Part shown: positions 25,242 to 35,017 of the stretch, piece after piece
How the letters are laid out: each line of letters opens with the position of its first letter
How positions within the stretch are numbered: the first letter of the stretch is position 1
Source: Ructibacterium sp965146665
GTDB taxonomy: Bacteria; Bacillota; Clostridia; Monoglobales; Monoglobaceae
DNA length: 64,000 bases
Assembly: GCA_965146665.1 (NCBI GenBank)
Contig: CBCTHE010000003.1
Span: forward strand, 186,001-250,000
Reading direction: 5' to 3'
Position numbers and translations under genes: made by a program
The notes under the pieces: generated by a model
What the model was told of the DNA's origin: nothing
The model's database searches: none
The model's input: the letters and a program-made list of their open reading frames with translations, nothing else

Positions 25242-27887
25242 ATGAAGAATTTCAAAGGATTGACCCATCAGGAAGCAGAGGAATCCAGAAGGCGGAATGG
25301 CAGCAACACCCTGACGGCAAAAAAACGTACGACATTTTGGCAGACTTATTGGAGTAAATTTGATGATCCCATTATCATTATTCTCCTGGTCGCGCTGGGA
25401 ATCAACATCATTTTCACCTTTTTCGGGAAGGTGGACTGGCATGAGTGTGCCGGCATTTTTCTCTCAGTGCTCATCGCGACCTTTGTCAGCTCTCTCTCTG
25501 AATTTAATAATGAAAACACCTTCCAGAAACTGCAGGAGGAAGCTGCCCGTATTCTGTGCAAGGTCTACCGGGACGGCCAGCTGACCGAGCTTCCCATCTC
25601 GGATCTGGTGGTCGATGACATGGTTTTGCTCCAGACAGGCGATATGATACCTGCGGACGGCCAGATCTACAACGGACATGTAATGGTGGACCAGTCTCCT
25701 CTGAACGGTGAGAGCAAAGAGATGAACAAACAGGCGGGAGACGGGCCGCCCGCCGGAAAATCGAATCTGGTAGACTTTTGGAACGATCACAGCCTTTACC
25801 GGGGGAGTGTGGTCTGCTCTGGGGAGTGTATCATGCGGATTGACGCGGTTGGGGATGACACGGTGTACGGCAAACTGACCCATGAGGCCCAGACGGAGGT
25901 GCGGGAGAGCCCGCTTGCCGTCAAGCTTTCCAAACTGGCGAAGAGTATCAGCAAGTTTGGCTATATCAGTGCAATCCTGCTGGTGGTCATCAGCTTTTTT
26001 CAGAACGCGGTTCTTGCTCAGGGCTTCAACCCACAGATGATAGCCGGGTATTTCGCGGATTCCGGGCAGGTGGTATCTGATTTTGTGAGCTCCATTATCA
26101 TTGGTATCATTGTCATTGTGGTTGCCGTCCCAGAGGGACTGCCGCTTATGATTGCCATTGTATGCTCTTTGAATATGAAGAAGATGCTGAAATCCAAAGT
26201 TCTGGTGCGTAAACTGATCGGAATTGAGACCTCTGGCAGCATCAACATCCTGTTTTCCGACAAGACTGGGACCATCACCAAGGGAAAGCTGGAGGTCGTG
26301 CGCTTTTTAGATGGAAATGCAACACCCTTTGACAGTTTTTCTGGACTGTCAAACAATATGAAACAGCTGACAGGGATCTCTGTGCTTGCCAACTCAGCGG
26401 CACGTTTTTCCGGGAAAAGAATCATTGGCGGCAATGCTACAGAAAAGGCGCTTCTCTCCTTTATCGGACCCAGTACGGTACATATGGACGGCATTGATGT
26501 CGTATTGGATATTCCATTCAGCTCAGCCAGTAAATTTTCCGCGGCCCAGATCAAAGGAACCTATAATCTGACATTGGTGAAGGGGGCGCCGGAAATACTC
26601 CTTCCAAGGTGCAAAACCTGTTATGATGCAGAGGGAAATGCCGTTCCCTTCACAGAATCCGGCAAGCTGGAGCGCGAGATGGACCGTCTTGCAAAGAATG
26701 CCGTTCGGCTTCTGGCCCTGGCTGTCACGCAAAAGCCGCTCCAGGGAGAGGCGCTTCCCGCAGAGCTCACGCTTGTGGGGGTTATGGCCATTCGGGACGA
26801 TGTAAGGCCAGAGGCAAAACGCGCTATCAGCGAGGTGACCCGGGCTGGCATCCAGACCGTGATGATTACAGGGGACCGGAAAGAGACCGCGGTGGCCATT
26901 GCCAAAGACGCGGGCCTTTTGACAGACGAAAAGCAGATTGTACTGACTTCTCAGGAACTGGAAGCGCTGAGCGATGAGCAGATCAAGGCGCTTTTGCCGG
27001 ATATTCGGGTGATTGCCCGGGCCCTTCCCACGGACAAGAGCCGGCTGGTACGGATTGCCCAGGAAATGAACCTTGTGGTGGGGATGACAGGTGACGGCGT
27101 CAATGACGCCCCAGCCTTAAAGCGGGCTGATGTGGGCTTTGCCATGGGTTCCGGCTCAGATGTGGCAAAGGAGGCCGGGGATATCGTCATACTGGATGAT
27201 AACTTTCTCTCTATACGAAACGCTGTCCTGTACGGCCGGACCATCTATAAAAGCATTAAGAAGTTTATCCAGTTTCAGCTGACCATTAACGTGGCTGCCG
27301 TCACAATTTCCATTCTTGGTCCCATTGTTGGTGTGGAAAAGCCCCTTGACATCTCTCAGATGATCTGGACCAACCTGATGATCGACAGTCTTGCGGCCAT
27401 TGCCTTTGGAGGGGAGCCTGCACTGCATTCCTATCTGTTAGAGCGGCCCAAACGGAGAGAAGAGGATATTCTGGACCGGGGAATGTGGAGTTCTATCATC
27501 TGGAACGGGCTGTACATCTGCGCGCTGAGCCTCGTGATGTTCATCTCCCCGCGCATCCATTCCTGGTTCCGTCCCGGTGACGGCGATATCTTCTTTTATA
27601 CCGGCTATTTTACCTTTTTTATATTTATCTGTATCTTTAATGCTTTCAACGCCAGGACCGAAAGCGTGGATCTGCTGGAAAACCTTTCGCTCAACAAGCA
27701 GTTCCTGACGGTCATGGGGGGGATCGGCGTCACGCAGATTTTTATGACTTATTACGGCGGCGCGATTCTGCGGACTGCGGGGCTGGTCTTTTCAGAGTGG
27801 ATCGTGGTGCTTACCCTTGCGCTGACCATCATACCGCTTGATCTGATGCGAAAATTTATCACCAAAAAATGCACACTGAACGAATAA
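25242..27887 (+). CDS. P-type Ca2+-transporting ATPase (P2 type)
   Basis: 881 residues behind GCGGAGG. It has an N-terminal cation-ATPase segment, the actuator domain with NGES (155-158, in place of the usual TGES), PEGLP in M4 (297-301) and phosphorylated Asp340 in DKTGTITKG. The hinge MTGDGVNDAPALKRAD and M6 IWTNLMIDSLAA with the N-x-x-x-D pattern of Ca2+ pumps follow. Four C-terminal membrane segments complete it. It should export Ca2+ (or Mn2+) from the cytoplasm. It is monocistronic, with a good terminator. Confidence 0.93.
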   Translation: MKNFKGLTHQEAEESRRRNGSNTLTAKKRTTFWQTYWSKFDDPIIIILLVALGINIIFTFFGKVDWHECAGIFLSVLIATFVSSLSEFNNENTFQKLQEEAARILCKVYRDGQLTELPISDLVVDDMVLLQTGDMIPADGQIYNGHVMVDQSPLNGESKEMNKQAGDGPPAGKSNLVDFWNDHSLYRGSVVCSGECIMRIDAVGDDTVYGKLTHEAQTEVRESPLAVKLSKLAKSISKFGYISAILLVVISFFQNAVLAQGFNPQMIAGYFADSGQVVSDFVSSIIIGIIVIVVAVPEGLPLMIAIVCSLNMKKMLKSKVLVRKLIGIETSGSINILFSDKTGTITKGKLEVVRFLDGNATPFDSFSGLSNNMKQLTGISVLANSAARFSGKRIIGGNATEKALLSFIGPSTVHMDGIDVVLDIPFSSASKFSAAQIKGTYNLTLVKGAPEILLPRCKTCYDAEGNAVPFTESGKLEREMDRLAKNAVRLLALAVTQKPLQGEALPAELTLVGVMAIRDDVRPEAKRAISEVTRAGIQTVMITGDRKETAVAIAKDAGLLTDEKQIVLTSQELEALSDEQIKALLPDIRVIARALPTDKSRLVRIAQEMNLVVGMTGDGVNDAPALKRADVGFAMGSGSDVAKEAGDIVILDDNFLSIRNAVLYGRTIYKSIKKFIQFQLTINVAAVTISILGPIVGVEKPLDISQMIWTNLMIDSLAAIAFGGEPALHSYLLERPKRREEDILDRGMWSSIIWNGLYICALSLVMFISPRIHSWFRPGDGDIFFYTGYFTFFIFICIFNAFNARTESVDLLENLSLNKQFLTVMGGIGVTQIFMTYYGGAILRTAGLVFSEWIVVLTLALTIIPLDLMRKFITKKCTLNE

Positions 27888-27898
27888 AGTGAATTTTT

Positions 27899-27926
27899 GA
27901 GAAGGCTGAAACGCCTTCTCTTTTTT
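27899..27926 (+). terminator. Terminator of the Ca2+ ATPase gene
   Basis: GAGAAGGC / GCCTTCTC with loop TGAAAC followed by TTTTTT. Confidence 0.9.
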
Positions 27927-28033
27927 ATTATTAAATGTTAAATATGACAAATATTCTTGCTTATGAAAAATCTATAAGTGCTTAAATTAACATTAGAAAA
28001 AATAAAATTATGAGACAATAAATGGAGGAAGTT

Positions 28034-30922
28034 ATGAAAAAGACAAAACAGATTATTGTAAGTTCTGTGGCCGCGCTCTCTTTGTCAGCCGCCGGACTGC
28101 CGCTTAACGTATTTTCTGTGCCATTTTCCGATATCAATGGACATTGGGCGCAGAGTGCGATTGAAAAGTGGAATGAACATGAGATCATTGAAGGATTTGA
28201 GGGGCTCTTCAAACCGGATGACGAAATAACCCGGGCAGAGATGGCCGTTATCATTGACCGTCTTATGGTATATCAGCCGGCCCCTGACAATCCCTTTCAG
28301 GATCTGACAGAGGAATGGTACAAGGAGGCCATGATCAATGCGGCCGCGAACGGTGTGCTGCAGGGCTTTGAAGGACAGGCGCGTCCGGATGACACCATCA
28401 CGCGTGAGGAAGCGGCCGTGATGCTCGCAAGAGCGCTTCACATTGAACCCCAAACCGCTGAAATTCCATTCAGCGACAGAGAAAGCATTTCAGACTGGGC
28501 CAGGGATCTGGTTGCCGCGATGGCTGAGAAACAGTATATCAAGGGCTTTGAGGACGGCAGTTTTGCCCCGCAGGAGAATATGACAAGAGCCTATACCATC
28601 GCTCTGCTGGACAATACAATCGGCGGCTTCTACAATAAGCCCGGCACCTACACGGATCAAGTGCGTGGGATTGTTCTTGTTTCCGCGCCAAATGTTATCT
28701 TAAAAAATATGGAGATTGATGACATTGTTCTGGCTCCCGGCGTCGGCGGCAATAAGGTTACGTTGCAAGGTTCGTCCAAGATACTGGGAAATAAGGTTAT
28801 CCTCTCAGGCTCCATTGTGAGCTCCGGTTCCAGTAATATCGGCGGCGGTACCGTGGTGCCTCCGGGAGGCTCCGGCGGTTCCGGCGGAGGCGGAAGCTCT
28901 GTTTCGACCGCTCCGCAAAACAGCATCATTGTAAACAGCTCATATGAGGGCCAGAGCGGCACAATAGAGTTTGAACGGAAAAAATATACCTTTGGCACCA
29001 ATGCGTTCGGCACTCTGCGTGAGGCTCTGCTTCGGGCTGAGGCACTGGGACAGCAGGTGACCATATCGCTGACCGGCGACATGACTGTGGAAAATACGCT
29101 GGAGGTCTCTGCGAAGGAGCTGACCTTGAAGGGAAATGGACATACCATTGCCTTTACGCAGTCCGCAGGCGCGAAAAAGGACGGAATGCAGATCATAAAT
29201 GCGGATCAGGTATCACTCAAAAACGTAACCATAAAGATGGAAGAGGCGGCGAACGGCTGGCATGGCTCCTATGGGATTCAGGCCTATCAAACCCGCCTGA
29301 ATCTGGATCAGGTGAAAATTTCCGGCGCAGACGCGGGACTTCTCTGCAATGGATCCATTGTAGATATTACCGGTACAACCGATATCAGCGGGAATGAGTT
29401 CGGCGGCATTGAAATGGCAAAGGGAGCGGATGTGGAACAGGAACCAGTATTGAATGACAATTTTGGCCATCTGGTGAATTCCAGTGAGGCTGAAGGCCTG
29501 CCCACCGTGTGGGTGGATCATTCAGATCAACTGGACGCTGTTGTCAATGTGTCCGGTATGTTTGCAAAGGAACTGTCTAAAAACGGAAAGATTCAAAAGC
29601 ATTTTTATCTCAATGAAGCAAACCTGCCTCAGGATGAAACGGTTCAGGAGGTCGAGGATGCGGATGGACTGCAGACGGCAATCAATGATGAAGCCGTCGA
29701 TTTCATCCGGCTGACTGAGGATATTTCCGCAACGGAGTCCCTGACCATTACCCGGGATGTCATCATCAATGGACAGGGGCATAGCATCACAGCGCCGATG
29801 TCTGCGAAACAGGTCATCACAGTTCTTCCCGCAGCCGCCCGGCAGGGAGAAGGCAGAATTGAAATCAGCAATATGAATGTGGCCTTTACCGGCCCGGCCC
29901 CGGAAACTTGGCAGGGGTTATACGGCATCCAGATCTATCGGGCGGATGACGTGGTTCTTCGCAACCTCACCGCCTCAAACGGCAATGCGGGCATCCTGGT
30001 CAATGGATCCGGCGTCACCCTTGGCGGGACGATTGACGTCTCAGGAAACACCTTCGGCGGCATTGAGGTCTCCAAGGGTGAGGGAGTAGATACCATGCCC
30101 CATTTGACCGGCACTGTCTCTGGGATTCGGAACACAAGCGAGGCGGTTATGAAACCAACCATCTGGACCGACGGCGATGATATAGGGCCCGATTGTGTCA
30201 CGGTTACTGGAATTACCGCTGTTGAGCAGGCAAAGCCCACACAAAACCATTTCTATTTGAATCCGGAACTGGCCGCCGCTGAAGCGCATGACGAGGTATC
30301 CCTGCGGGCCGCGCTGGCAAATGAAAAGGCAAGCGTTGTGAATCTGGCCGCTGATATCAGCGCGCAAACCACCATAGAGATTACGAGACCCGTAACGCTG
30401 AATGGTCAGGGGCATACCATCTTAACACCCCTGACCGCAAAGAATATTCTTGTGCTGAAACCCGGCGGAGCGCCAATCACCCGCGGCCGGATCAGTAATC
30501 TGGCACTGGCGTTTGAGGGAGGCGGGGCGCCGGAGAGCTGGCAGAGCGCCTATGCGCTGCAGATTTACCGGAGTTCTAACATTGTCCTTGAGAACGTATC
30601 CGCCCAATATGGAAATGCCGGCATTTTGGTCAATGGTTCGTCCGTTTCGTTAGAGGGAACCATTGATGTGTCCAATAACTCTTTTGGCGGGATTGAGGTC
30701 TCCAAAGGGGAGAACGTGGAGCAGGAACCCAGTCTGCTGTCAAATGGCGCTGTCTTGACAAACACAACTGAGGTCAACGGTAAACCAACTGTCTGGACGG
30801 ACCGGACAGATGCCGCCGCAGTGCGTGTTCCGGATCTGACTTCAGTACCCTTTACGGAAAATGATAAGGATCAGACTCATTTTTACCTGGATGCAGTCAA
30901 CGCATTGCCAGTACTGCCATAG
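28034..30922 (+). CDS. S-layer-anchored surface protein with three beta-helix modules
   Basis: 962 residues from the ATG five bases behind GGAGG (an ATG four codons earlier overlaps that site). There is a signal peptide (about 1-28), then three SLH domains (about 31-75, 88-135, 146-195) for attachment to secondary cell-wall polymer. A short beta-rich segment and a Gly/Ser/Pro linker (about 265-290) follow. The rest is three tandem right-handed beta-helix modules of about 210-218 residues. Each carries a copy of NAGILVNGS and FGGIEVSKGE-like sequence (first copy DAGLLCNGS and FGGIEMAKGA). I see no catalytic motif. Likely roles are adhesion or glycan binding. It is monocistronic. Confidence 0.92.
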   Translation: MKKTKQIIVSSVAALSLSAAGLPLNVFSVPFSDINGHWAQSAIEKWNEHEIIEGFEGLFKPDDEITRAEMAVIIDRLMVYQPAPDNPFQDLTEEWYKEAMINAAANGVLQGFEGQARPDDTITREEAAVMLARALHIEPQTAEIPFSDRESISDWARDLVAAMAEKQYIKGFEDGSFAPQENMTRAYTIALLDNTIGGFYNKPGTYTDQVRGIVLVSAPNVILKNMEIDDIVLAPGVGGNKVTLQGSSKILGNKVILSGSIVSSGSSNIGGGTVVPPGGSGGSGGGGSSVSTAPQNSIIVNSSYEGQSGTIEFERKKYTFGTNAFGTLREALLRAEALGQQVTISLTGDMTVENTLEVSAKELTLKGNGHTIAFTQSAGAKKDGMQIINADQVSLKNVTIKMEEAANGWHGSYGIQAYQTRLNLDQVKISGADAGLLCNGSIVDITGTTDISGNEFGGIEMAKGADVEQEPVLNDNFGHLVNSSEAEGLPTVWVDHSDQLDAVVNVSGMFAKELSKNGKIQKHFYLNEANLPQDETVQEVEDADGLQTAINDEAVDFIRLTEDISATESLTITRDVIINGQGHSITAPMSAKQVITVLPAAARQGEGRIEISNMNVAFTGPAPETWQGLYGIQIYRADDVVLRNLTASNGNAGILVNGSGVTLGGTIDVSGNTFGGIEVSKGEGVDTMPHLTGTVSGIRNTSEAVMKPTIWTDGDDIGPDCVTVTGITAVEQAKPTQNHFYLNPELAAAEAHDEVSLRAALANEKASVVNLAADISAQTTIEITRPVTLNGQGHTILTPLTAKNILVLKPGGAPITRGRISNLALAFEGGGAPESWQSAYALQIYRSSNIVLENVSAQYGNAGILVNGSSVSLEGTIDVSNNSFGGIEVSKGENVEQEPSLLSNGAVLTNTTEVNGKPTVWTDRTDAAAVRVPDLTSVPFTENDKDQTHFYLDAVNALPVLP
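28920..30900 (+). repeat. Three tandem ~640-base repeats encoding beta-helix modules
   Basis: The FGGIE codons recur at 29399, 30053 and 30683, giving periods of 654 and 630 bases. Copies 2 and 3 are closer to each other than to copy 1. They come from internal duplication within the gene and are diverged at DNA level. Confidence 0.75.
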
Positions 30923-30937
30923 CAGAATTCCTGCCGG

Positions 30938-30965
30938 AGGAAAGGGCTCTCCGGAGCCCTTTCCT
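30938..30965 (+). terminator. Hairpin after the surface-protein gene
   Basis: AGGAAAGGGCTC / GAGCCCTTTCCT is a perfect 12-bp stem with loop TCCG. The U-tract is only TT, so termination may rely on the stem strength. Confidence 0.65.
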
Positions 30966-31156
30966 TATAAGCGGGCATAGTCGCAGATTGATTGAACTAA
31001 ATTTTCCCAAATATCATTTTAGATAATACAAACAAAAGCAAGAGACATATTTCACAAAATATTTTTCACATTGCACAATTTATTTGTTCAGTTGGCTAGT
31101 TTTGTTTAATATGACCAAAAATATGTTATTTTTTTATTAAAAACATAAAAAAGCTA

Positions 31157-31185
31157 TTGACTTATTGTTAATTTTTTAGTATTAT
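31157..31185 (+). promoter_or_regulatory. Promoter for HPr
   Basis: TTGACT, 17 nt, TATTAT. Transcription starts about 55 bases before the ATG. Confidence 0.65.
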
Positions 31186-31247
31186 AATCTTAACTTATTT
31201 GCACGTTAATTTTGTGCAGACTATTTCGTAATCAAAGGAGCGGTATT

Positions 31248-31508
31248 ATGTATATGAAAGAAGTCGTTGTTCAAAATCAGGTAGGTCTGCACGCCAGACC
31301 CGCAACCTTCTTTATACAAAAAGCAAATGAGTACAAGTCCAGCATCTGGGTTGAGAAAGATAACCGTCGTGTCAATGCCAAAAGCCTTCTGGGCGTTCTC
31401 TCCCTTGGCATCACAAAAGGCTTGAATATTACAATAGTCGCGGAAGGCAGCGATGAAGAAGACGCCGTAACTGATCTGGTTGAACTGATTTCCTCAAACT
31501 TTGCATAA
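31248..31508 (+). CDS. ptsH: HPr-family phosphocarrier protein
   Basis: 86 residues from the ATG behind AAAGGAG. The phosphorylatable His lies in GLHARPATFF (about 14-23) and the regulatory Ser in KSLLGVLSLG (about 46). The active His separates it from Crh, which lacks it. It relays phosphate from enzyme I to sugar permeases and takes part in carbon catabolite control. No enzyme I or PTS permease is in the window, so which sugars it serves is unknown. uvrC follows after a hairpin. Confidence 0.93.
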   Translation: MYMKEVVVQNQVGLHARPATFFIQKANEYKSSIWVEKDNRRVNAKSLLGVLSLGITKGLNITIVAEGSDEEDAVTDLVELISSNFA

Positions 31509-31537
31509 GACCGATATCGTACAATAATTTGATTGGG

Positions 31538-31585
31538 AAGAGCAGACTGTTTTTTCGCTGAAAGGTGAAACCACAGTGTGCTCTT
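31538..31585 (+). terminator. Long hairpin between HPr and uvrC genes
   Basis: AAGAGCAGACTG pairs with CAGTGTGCTCTT (11 of 12) around a T-rich 24-nt loop, followed by TTG. It probably separates or tunes HPr and uvrC expression. Confidence 0.45.
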
Positions 31586-31609
31586 TTGAATTTAGAGCTG
31601 AGGTATACC

Positions 31610-33496
31610 ATGAATTTTGACGAAGCCACCATCAAACAAAAACTGAAAAATCTGCCGCTCTGTCCCGGGGTCTATATTATGAAAAACGAGGACGGCGAGG
31701 TCATTTATGTCGGAAAGAGCAAGCTGCTGAAAAACCGTGTCAGCTCATACTTCATGCACTCGAAAAACCATACTCCAAAAACTGTGGCTATGGTGGCCAA
31801 TGTCTATGATTTTGACTATATGGTCACGGACACGGAGGTAGAGGCGCTGGTTCTGGAGTGTAATCTCATTAAAAAATACCGGCCTAAATATAATATTTTG
31901 CTTAAGGACGACAAGCAGTATCCCTATATCAAGATCACGTCCTGGGAGGAATATCCGCGCATTTATATGACCCGTAAGGTAACCAAGGACGGCTCCCGGT
32001 ATTTTGGTCCCTATATGAGCTCTTTTATGGTGCGTGATACACTTGAGACTATCAAGCGGATTTTCCGGGTCAGGAGCTGTAATAAAAACCTGCCCAAGGA
32101 TATTGGCAAGGGCCGTCCCTGTCTGTATTATCATATCAATCAGTGTTCTGCCCCCTGTGACGGTAAAATCTCACAGGAGGAGTACAAAGAGGTTTTTGAT
32201 CAGATCGCGGCAGTTCTGGACGGAAAATATGAAGGCATTACCAAGCTTTTGACCGAAAAGATGTATAATGCTTCGGAAAATCTGGAATTTGAACGCGCCG
32301 CCCGATACAGAGATAAGCTTGAAAGCCTCAAAATCCTGGGTGAGAAGCAGAAGATTATTTCCACAAAGGAAAACAACAGGGATATCATTGGGATCTATCA
32401 GGATGAAAAAGAGAGCTGTGTGCAGGTCTTCTATATGCGTGACGGAAAGATTTCCGGTTCAGAATATTTTGTATTTGACCAGGACGAGGCCACAAAGGCG
32501 GAACTGCTATCCGGGTTCATCAAACAGTATTATTTCAGCGCAACCATGATTCCGCGTGAGATTCTGCTTCCCATAGAGTTTGATGATGCGGATGAAGTGC
32601 AGGCCTGGCTGAGCCAGAAAACCGGACATAAAATTTCCCTTTCTTTTCCCAAGCGAGGCGAAAAGGCCTCCCTTGTGGAAATGGTTAACAAGAACGCGGA
32701 GGAATCCCTTCAGAAGCACCGCTTCCGCAGGGACCGGGAAGAGCTGCGGCAAAATGATATTCTGGCCCAGCTGATGCGGATTCTGCAGCTTCCGGAGCCG
32801 CCGTTTCGGATTGAGAGCTATGATATTTCAAACATTTCGGGCGCCCAGAGCATCGGCGTCTGTGTGGTTTATAAAAACGCCAAGGAATCAAAAAAGGACT
32901 ACCGGAAATTTCATATCAAAACCGTTGAGGGCGCCAATGACTACGAGAGTATGCGCGAGGTTATGTATCGGCGAATCACCCGCGCCTATGCGGAAGAGGA
33001 TGCCATAAAGGCCGGCACACTCCAGCCGGACAAGGCCAAGTTTCTTCCCCTCCCGGATTTGATTCTCCTGGATGGCGGCAAAGGGCATGTCTCGGCCATA
33101 AAACTGCTGATGGATACGCTGGGAGAATCCATTCCGGTCTATGGTATGGTCAAGGACAGCAAGCACCGGACCCGCGGCCTGACGGATGAAAATGAGGAGT
33201 TCCCCATTGACCGGGAGGGCAACCTGTTTAAGTTTCTGACCTGTATGCAGGATGAGGTTCATCGTTTCGCCATTGCGGGCTTTCATAAAAAACATGAAAA
33301 ATCCACGCTCCATTCTGAGCTTGAGGAAATACCGGGAATTGGCCCTGCAAAACGCAATAAGCTGATGCAGACTTTTTTGTCTATAGACCGCCTCAGACAG
33401 GCTGATTTTGCTGAATTATGCGCGGTGGTAGACAAGACCTCTGCGAGGCGAATTATTGATTATTTCAATGGAGGAGGAACGGAAGATGAGTCGTGA
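31610..33496 (+). CDS. uvrC: UvrABC excinuclease subunit C
   Basis: 628 residues from the ATG six bases behind GAGG; a GTG 15 codons upstream lies in the hairpin and is rejected. Domains: N-terminal GIY-YIG nuclease (CPGVYIMKNEDGEVIYVGKSK, split as PGVYI and YVGKSK), a UVR domain (ENLEFERAARYRDKLESL), the RNase H-like 5' nuclease with ESYDISN and DLILLDGGKGH, and C-terminal helix-hairpin-helix (IPGIGPAKRNKLM). It makes both incisions in nucleotide excision repair. The next gene overlaps by 11 bases. Confidence 0.97.
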   Translation: MNFDEATIKQKLKNLPLCPGVYIMKNEDGEVIYVGKSKLLKNRVSSYFMHSKNHTPKTVAMVANVYDFDYMVTDTEVEALVLECNLIKKYRPKYNILLKDDKQYPYIKITSWEEYPRIYMTRKVTKDGSRYFGPYMSSFMVRDTLETIKRIFRVRSCNKNLPKDIGKGRPCLYYHINQCSAPCDGKISQEEYKEVFDQIAAVLDGKYEGITKLLTEKMYNASENLEFERAARYRDKLESLKILGEKQKIISTKENNRDIIGIYQDEKESCVQVFYMRDGKISGSEYFVFDQDEATKAELLSGFIKQYYFSATMIPREILLPIEFDDADEVQAWLSQKTGHKISLSFPKRGEKASLVEMVNKNAEESLQKHRFRRDREELRQNDILAQLMRILQLPEPPFRIESYDISNISGAQSIGVCVVYKNAKESKKDYRKFHIKTVEGANDYESMREVMYRRITRAYAEEDAIKAGTLQPDKAKFLPLPDLILLDGGKGHVSAIKLLMDTLGESIPVYGMVKDSKHRTRGLTDENEEFPIDREGNLFKFLTCMQDEVHRFAIAGFHKKHEKSTLHSELEEIPGIGPAKRNKLMQTFLSIDRLRQADFAELCAVVDKTSARRIIDYFNGGGTEDES

Positions 33497-34676
33497 GACA
33501 ATGAGGTGGGCAAAAGAAATGCAGGAACAGCTGACTGCGGACCGCCGGCATATTCACAAAAATCCGGAGCTGTCTTTTCAGGAGACGGAGACCATGAAGT
33601 ATATCTGCCATAGGCTGGACAGGCTGAACATCCCATATAAAAAAGGAATAGCGGGAACCGGCGTACTGGCGGAGGTCCGAGGAAGGGAGGGCGGCAAGTG
33701 CCTTCTGATCCGGGCGGACATGGACGCGCTGGCGCTTGAGGAAAAGCGGGAAAGCGTATACCGTTCTGTCAAGCCGGGCGTTATGCACGCCTGCGGGCAT
33801 GATGCCCATACAGCCATTCTTCTGAGTACCTGTGAACTGCTTCAAAACCACCGCTCGGAATTCCGCGGCACAGTCAAATTTGCCTTTCAGCCGGGCGAGG
33901 AAACCACAGGCGGGGCGGAACCGATGATAGAGGAAGGGATTCTGGAGAATCCCAAGGTTGATGCCTGCATCGCGCTGCATATGGATTCTGACCTGGATAC
34001 GGGAACCATGAGGATTAAGCCCGGCTCCATGTATGCTTCTCCGGATGATTTTGCGATTACTATTTTGGGCAGGGGCGGCCATGGGGCTGAGCCCCAGCAT
34101 GCCGTGGACCCGATTTTGGTTGCCGCCCAGATTATCACACAGCTCCAGTCTGTCATCAGCCGGAATGTGGACCCCTTTGAGGAAGCGGTTATCACCATTG
34201 GCTCCATACACGCCGGCCATGCCAGCAATGTAATACCAGACACCGCGGAACTGCTCGGCACAGCCCGTTCTCTGACCAATGAGATGCGTGTGTTTCTCTC
34301 AGAACGAATTCAGGCAGTTGTGAAAACCGTATGTGAATGCTATGGAGCCGCATATGAATACCGGTTTATTAAATTGTTTCCGCCGCTGATTAACGATGCG
34401 GAAATTGCGGCGGGGCTTTTGGACAGCGGCCGCCGCTGTCTTGGTACCGAACATTGTATCTGGGGGGGACTTCCCACCATGGCTGGAGAGGACTTTGCCT
34501 ATTTTTCGCAGTCTGTTCCCTCTGCGCTGTTCAAGCTGGGCTGCCGCAGTACGGCAAAGGGGATCACAGCGCCGATCCACAATCCGCTCTTTGACATTGA
34601 CGAGGATTGTCTTCCAAATGGTGCTGCTGTCTTTACGGATTTCGCTCTGGAGTTTCTGCGTCCGGATCAGGGGTGA
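33486..34676 (+). CDS. M20-family amidohydrolase/aminoacylase
   Basis: 396 residues from the ATG behind GGAGGAGGAACGG, overlapping uvrC by 11 bases, so coupled to it. Metal-binding blocks are present: RADMDAL, MHACGHDAHTA, GEETTGGAEPMI, ALHMDSD and the C-terminal GGLPTMAGEDFAYF. The hippurate hydrolase/IAA-amino-acid hydrolase subgroup (PF01546 with dimerisation domain) fits best; the substrate is probably an N-acyl amino acid. It is cytoplasmic with no signal peptide. Confidence 0.92.
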   Translation: MSRETMRWAKEMQEQLTADRRHIHKNPELSFQETETMKYICHRLDRLNIPYKKGIAGTGVLAEVRGREGGKCLLIRADMDALALEEKRESVYRSVKPGVMHACGHDAHTAILLSTCELLQNHRSEFRGTVKFAFQPGEETTGGAEPMIEEGILENPKVDACIALHMDSDLDTGTMRIKPGSMYASPDDFAITILGRGGHGAEPQHAVDPILVAAQIITQLQSVISRNVDPFEEAVITIGSIHAGHASNVIPDTAELLGTARSLTNEMRVFLSERIQAVVKTVCECYGAAYEYRFIKLFPPLINDAEIAAGLLDSGRRCLGTEHCIWGGLPTMAGEDFAYFSQSVPSALFKLGCRSTAKGITAPIHNPLFDIDEDCLPNGAAVFTDFALEFLRPDQG

Positions 34677-34821
34677 TCAAGAGTGCCTGCTGCTTCGAAT
34701 AGAAGTAGAGACAGGAGGAAGAAGGTGTGGATGTTCCCGCTTTGGCTGTAACGGTATTCAGGTTGCACAGGCCGTCTTTCTGGTATATGCAGTCCCGTTC
34801 CGAACAAAAAACTGTTGACAT
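34633..34821 (-). CDS. Small four-Cys protein of unknown function
   Basis: 62 residues from the ATG eight bases behind AGAAAGG. Cys at 6, 11, 19 and 37 in the pattern CSERDCIYQKDGLCNL ... CLYF. I recognise this as a clostridial short family often mislabelled as hydroxymyristoyl-ACP dehydratase; the four Cys suggest a zinc or iron site. Its 3' end overlaps the M20 gene by 44 bases on the opposite strand. Confidence 0.75.
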   Translation of the reverse strand: MSTVFCSERDCIYQKDGLCNLNTVTAKAGTSTPSSSCLYFYSKQQALLITPDPDAETPERNP

Positions 34822-34888
34822 TGATATCCACCTTTCTGTAGTCAATATGGTTAGTTTGACATAAAAAACAGAAATCATGCAATCAAAA

Positions 34889-34910
34889 CGGCTCCGCAAA
34901 TACGGAGCCG
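34889..34910. terminator. Hairpin between the small Cys gene and the GME-fold gene
   Basis: CGGCTCCG / CGGAGCCG with a 6-nt loop. On the minus strand it is followed by TTTTG, so it is oriented like a terminator facing the small Cys gene promoter. It is ~110 bases before the next plus-strand start. Confidence 0.5.
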
Positions 34911-35017
34911 CTCTCTATATATAAAGGGTGTGGCGCGCGCCGAACGCCCGTTACTTTCACTATATGCCGGAGCCTCTTTTTGGTGATACGGATTTCCGGC
35001 CGGAAGGGGAGAACTTT

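Larger units (their letters stand above)
30923..31247. other. AT-rich intergenic region, 325 bases
   Basis: It contains the hairpin at 30938-30965, a ~190-base very AT-rich stretch without an open frame, and the HPr promoter at 31157-31185. No gene or riboswitch fold is recognised. Confidence 0.6.
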
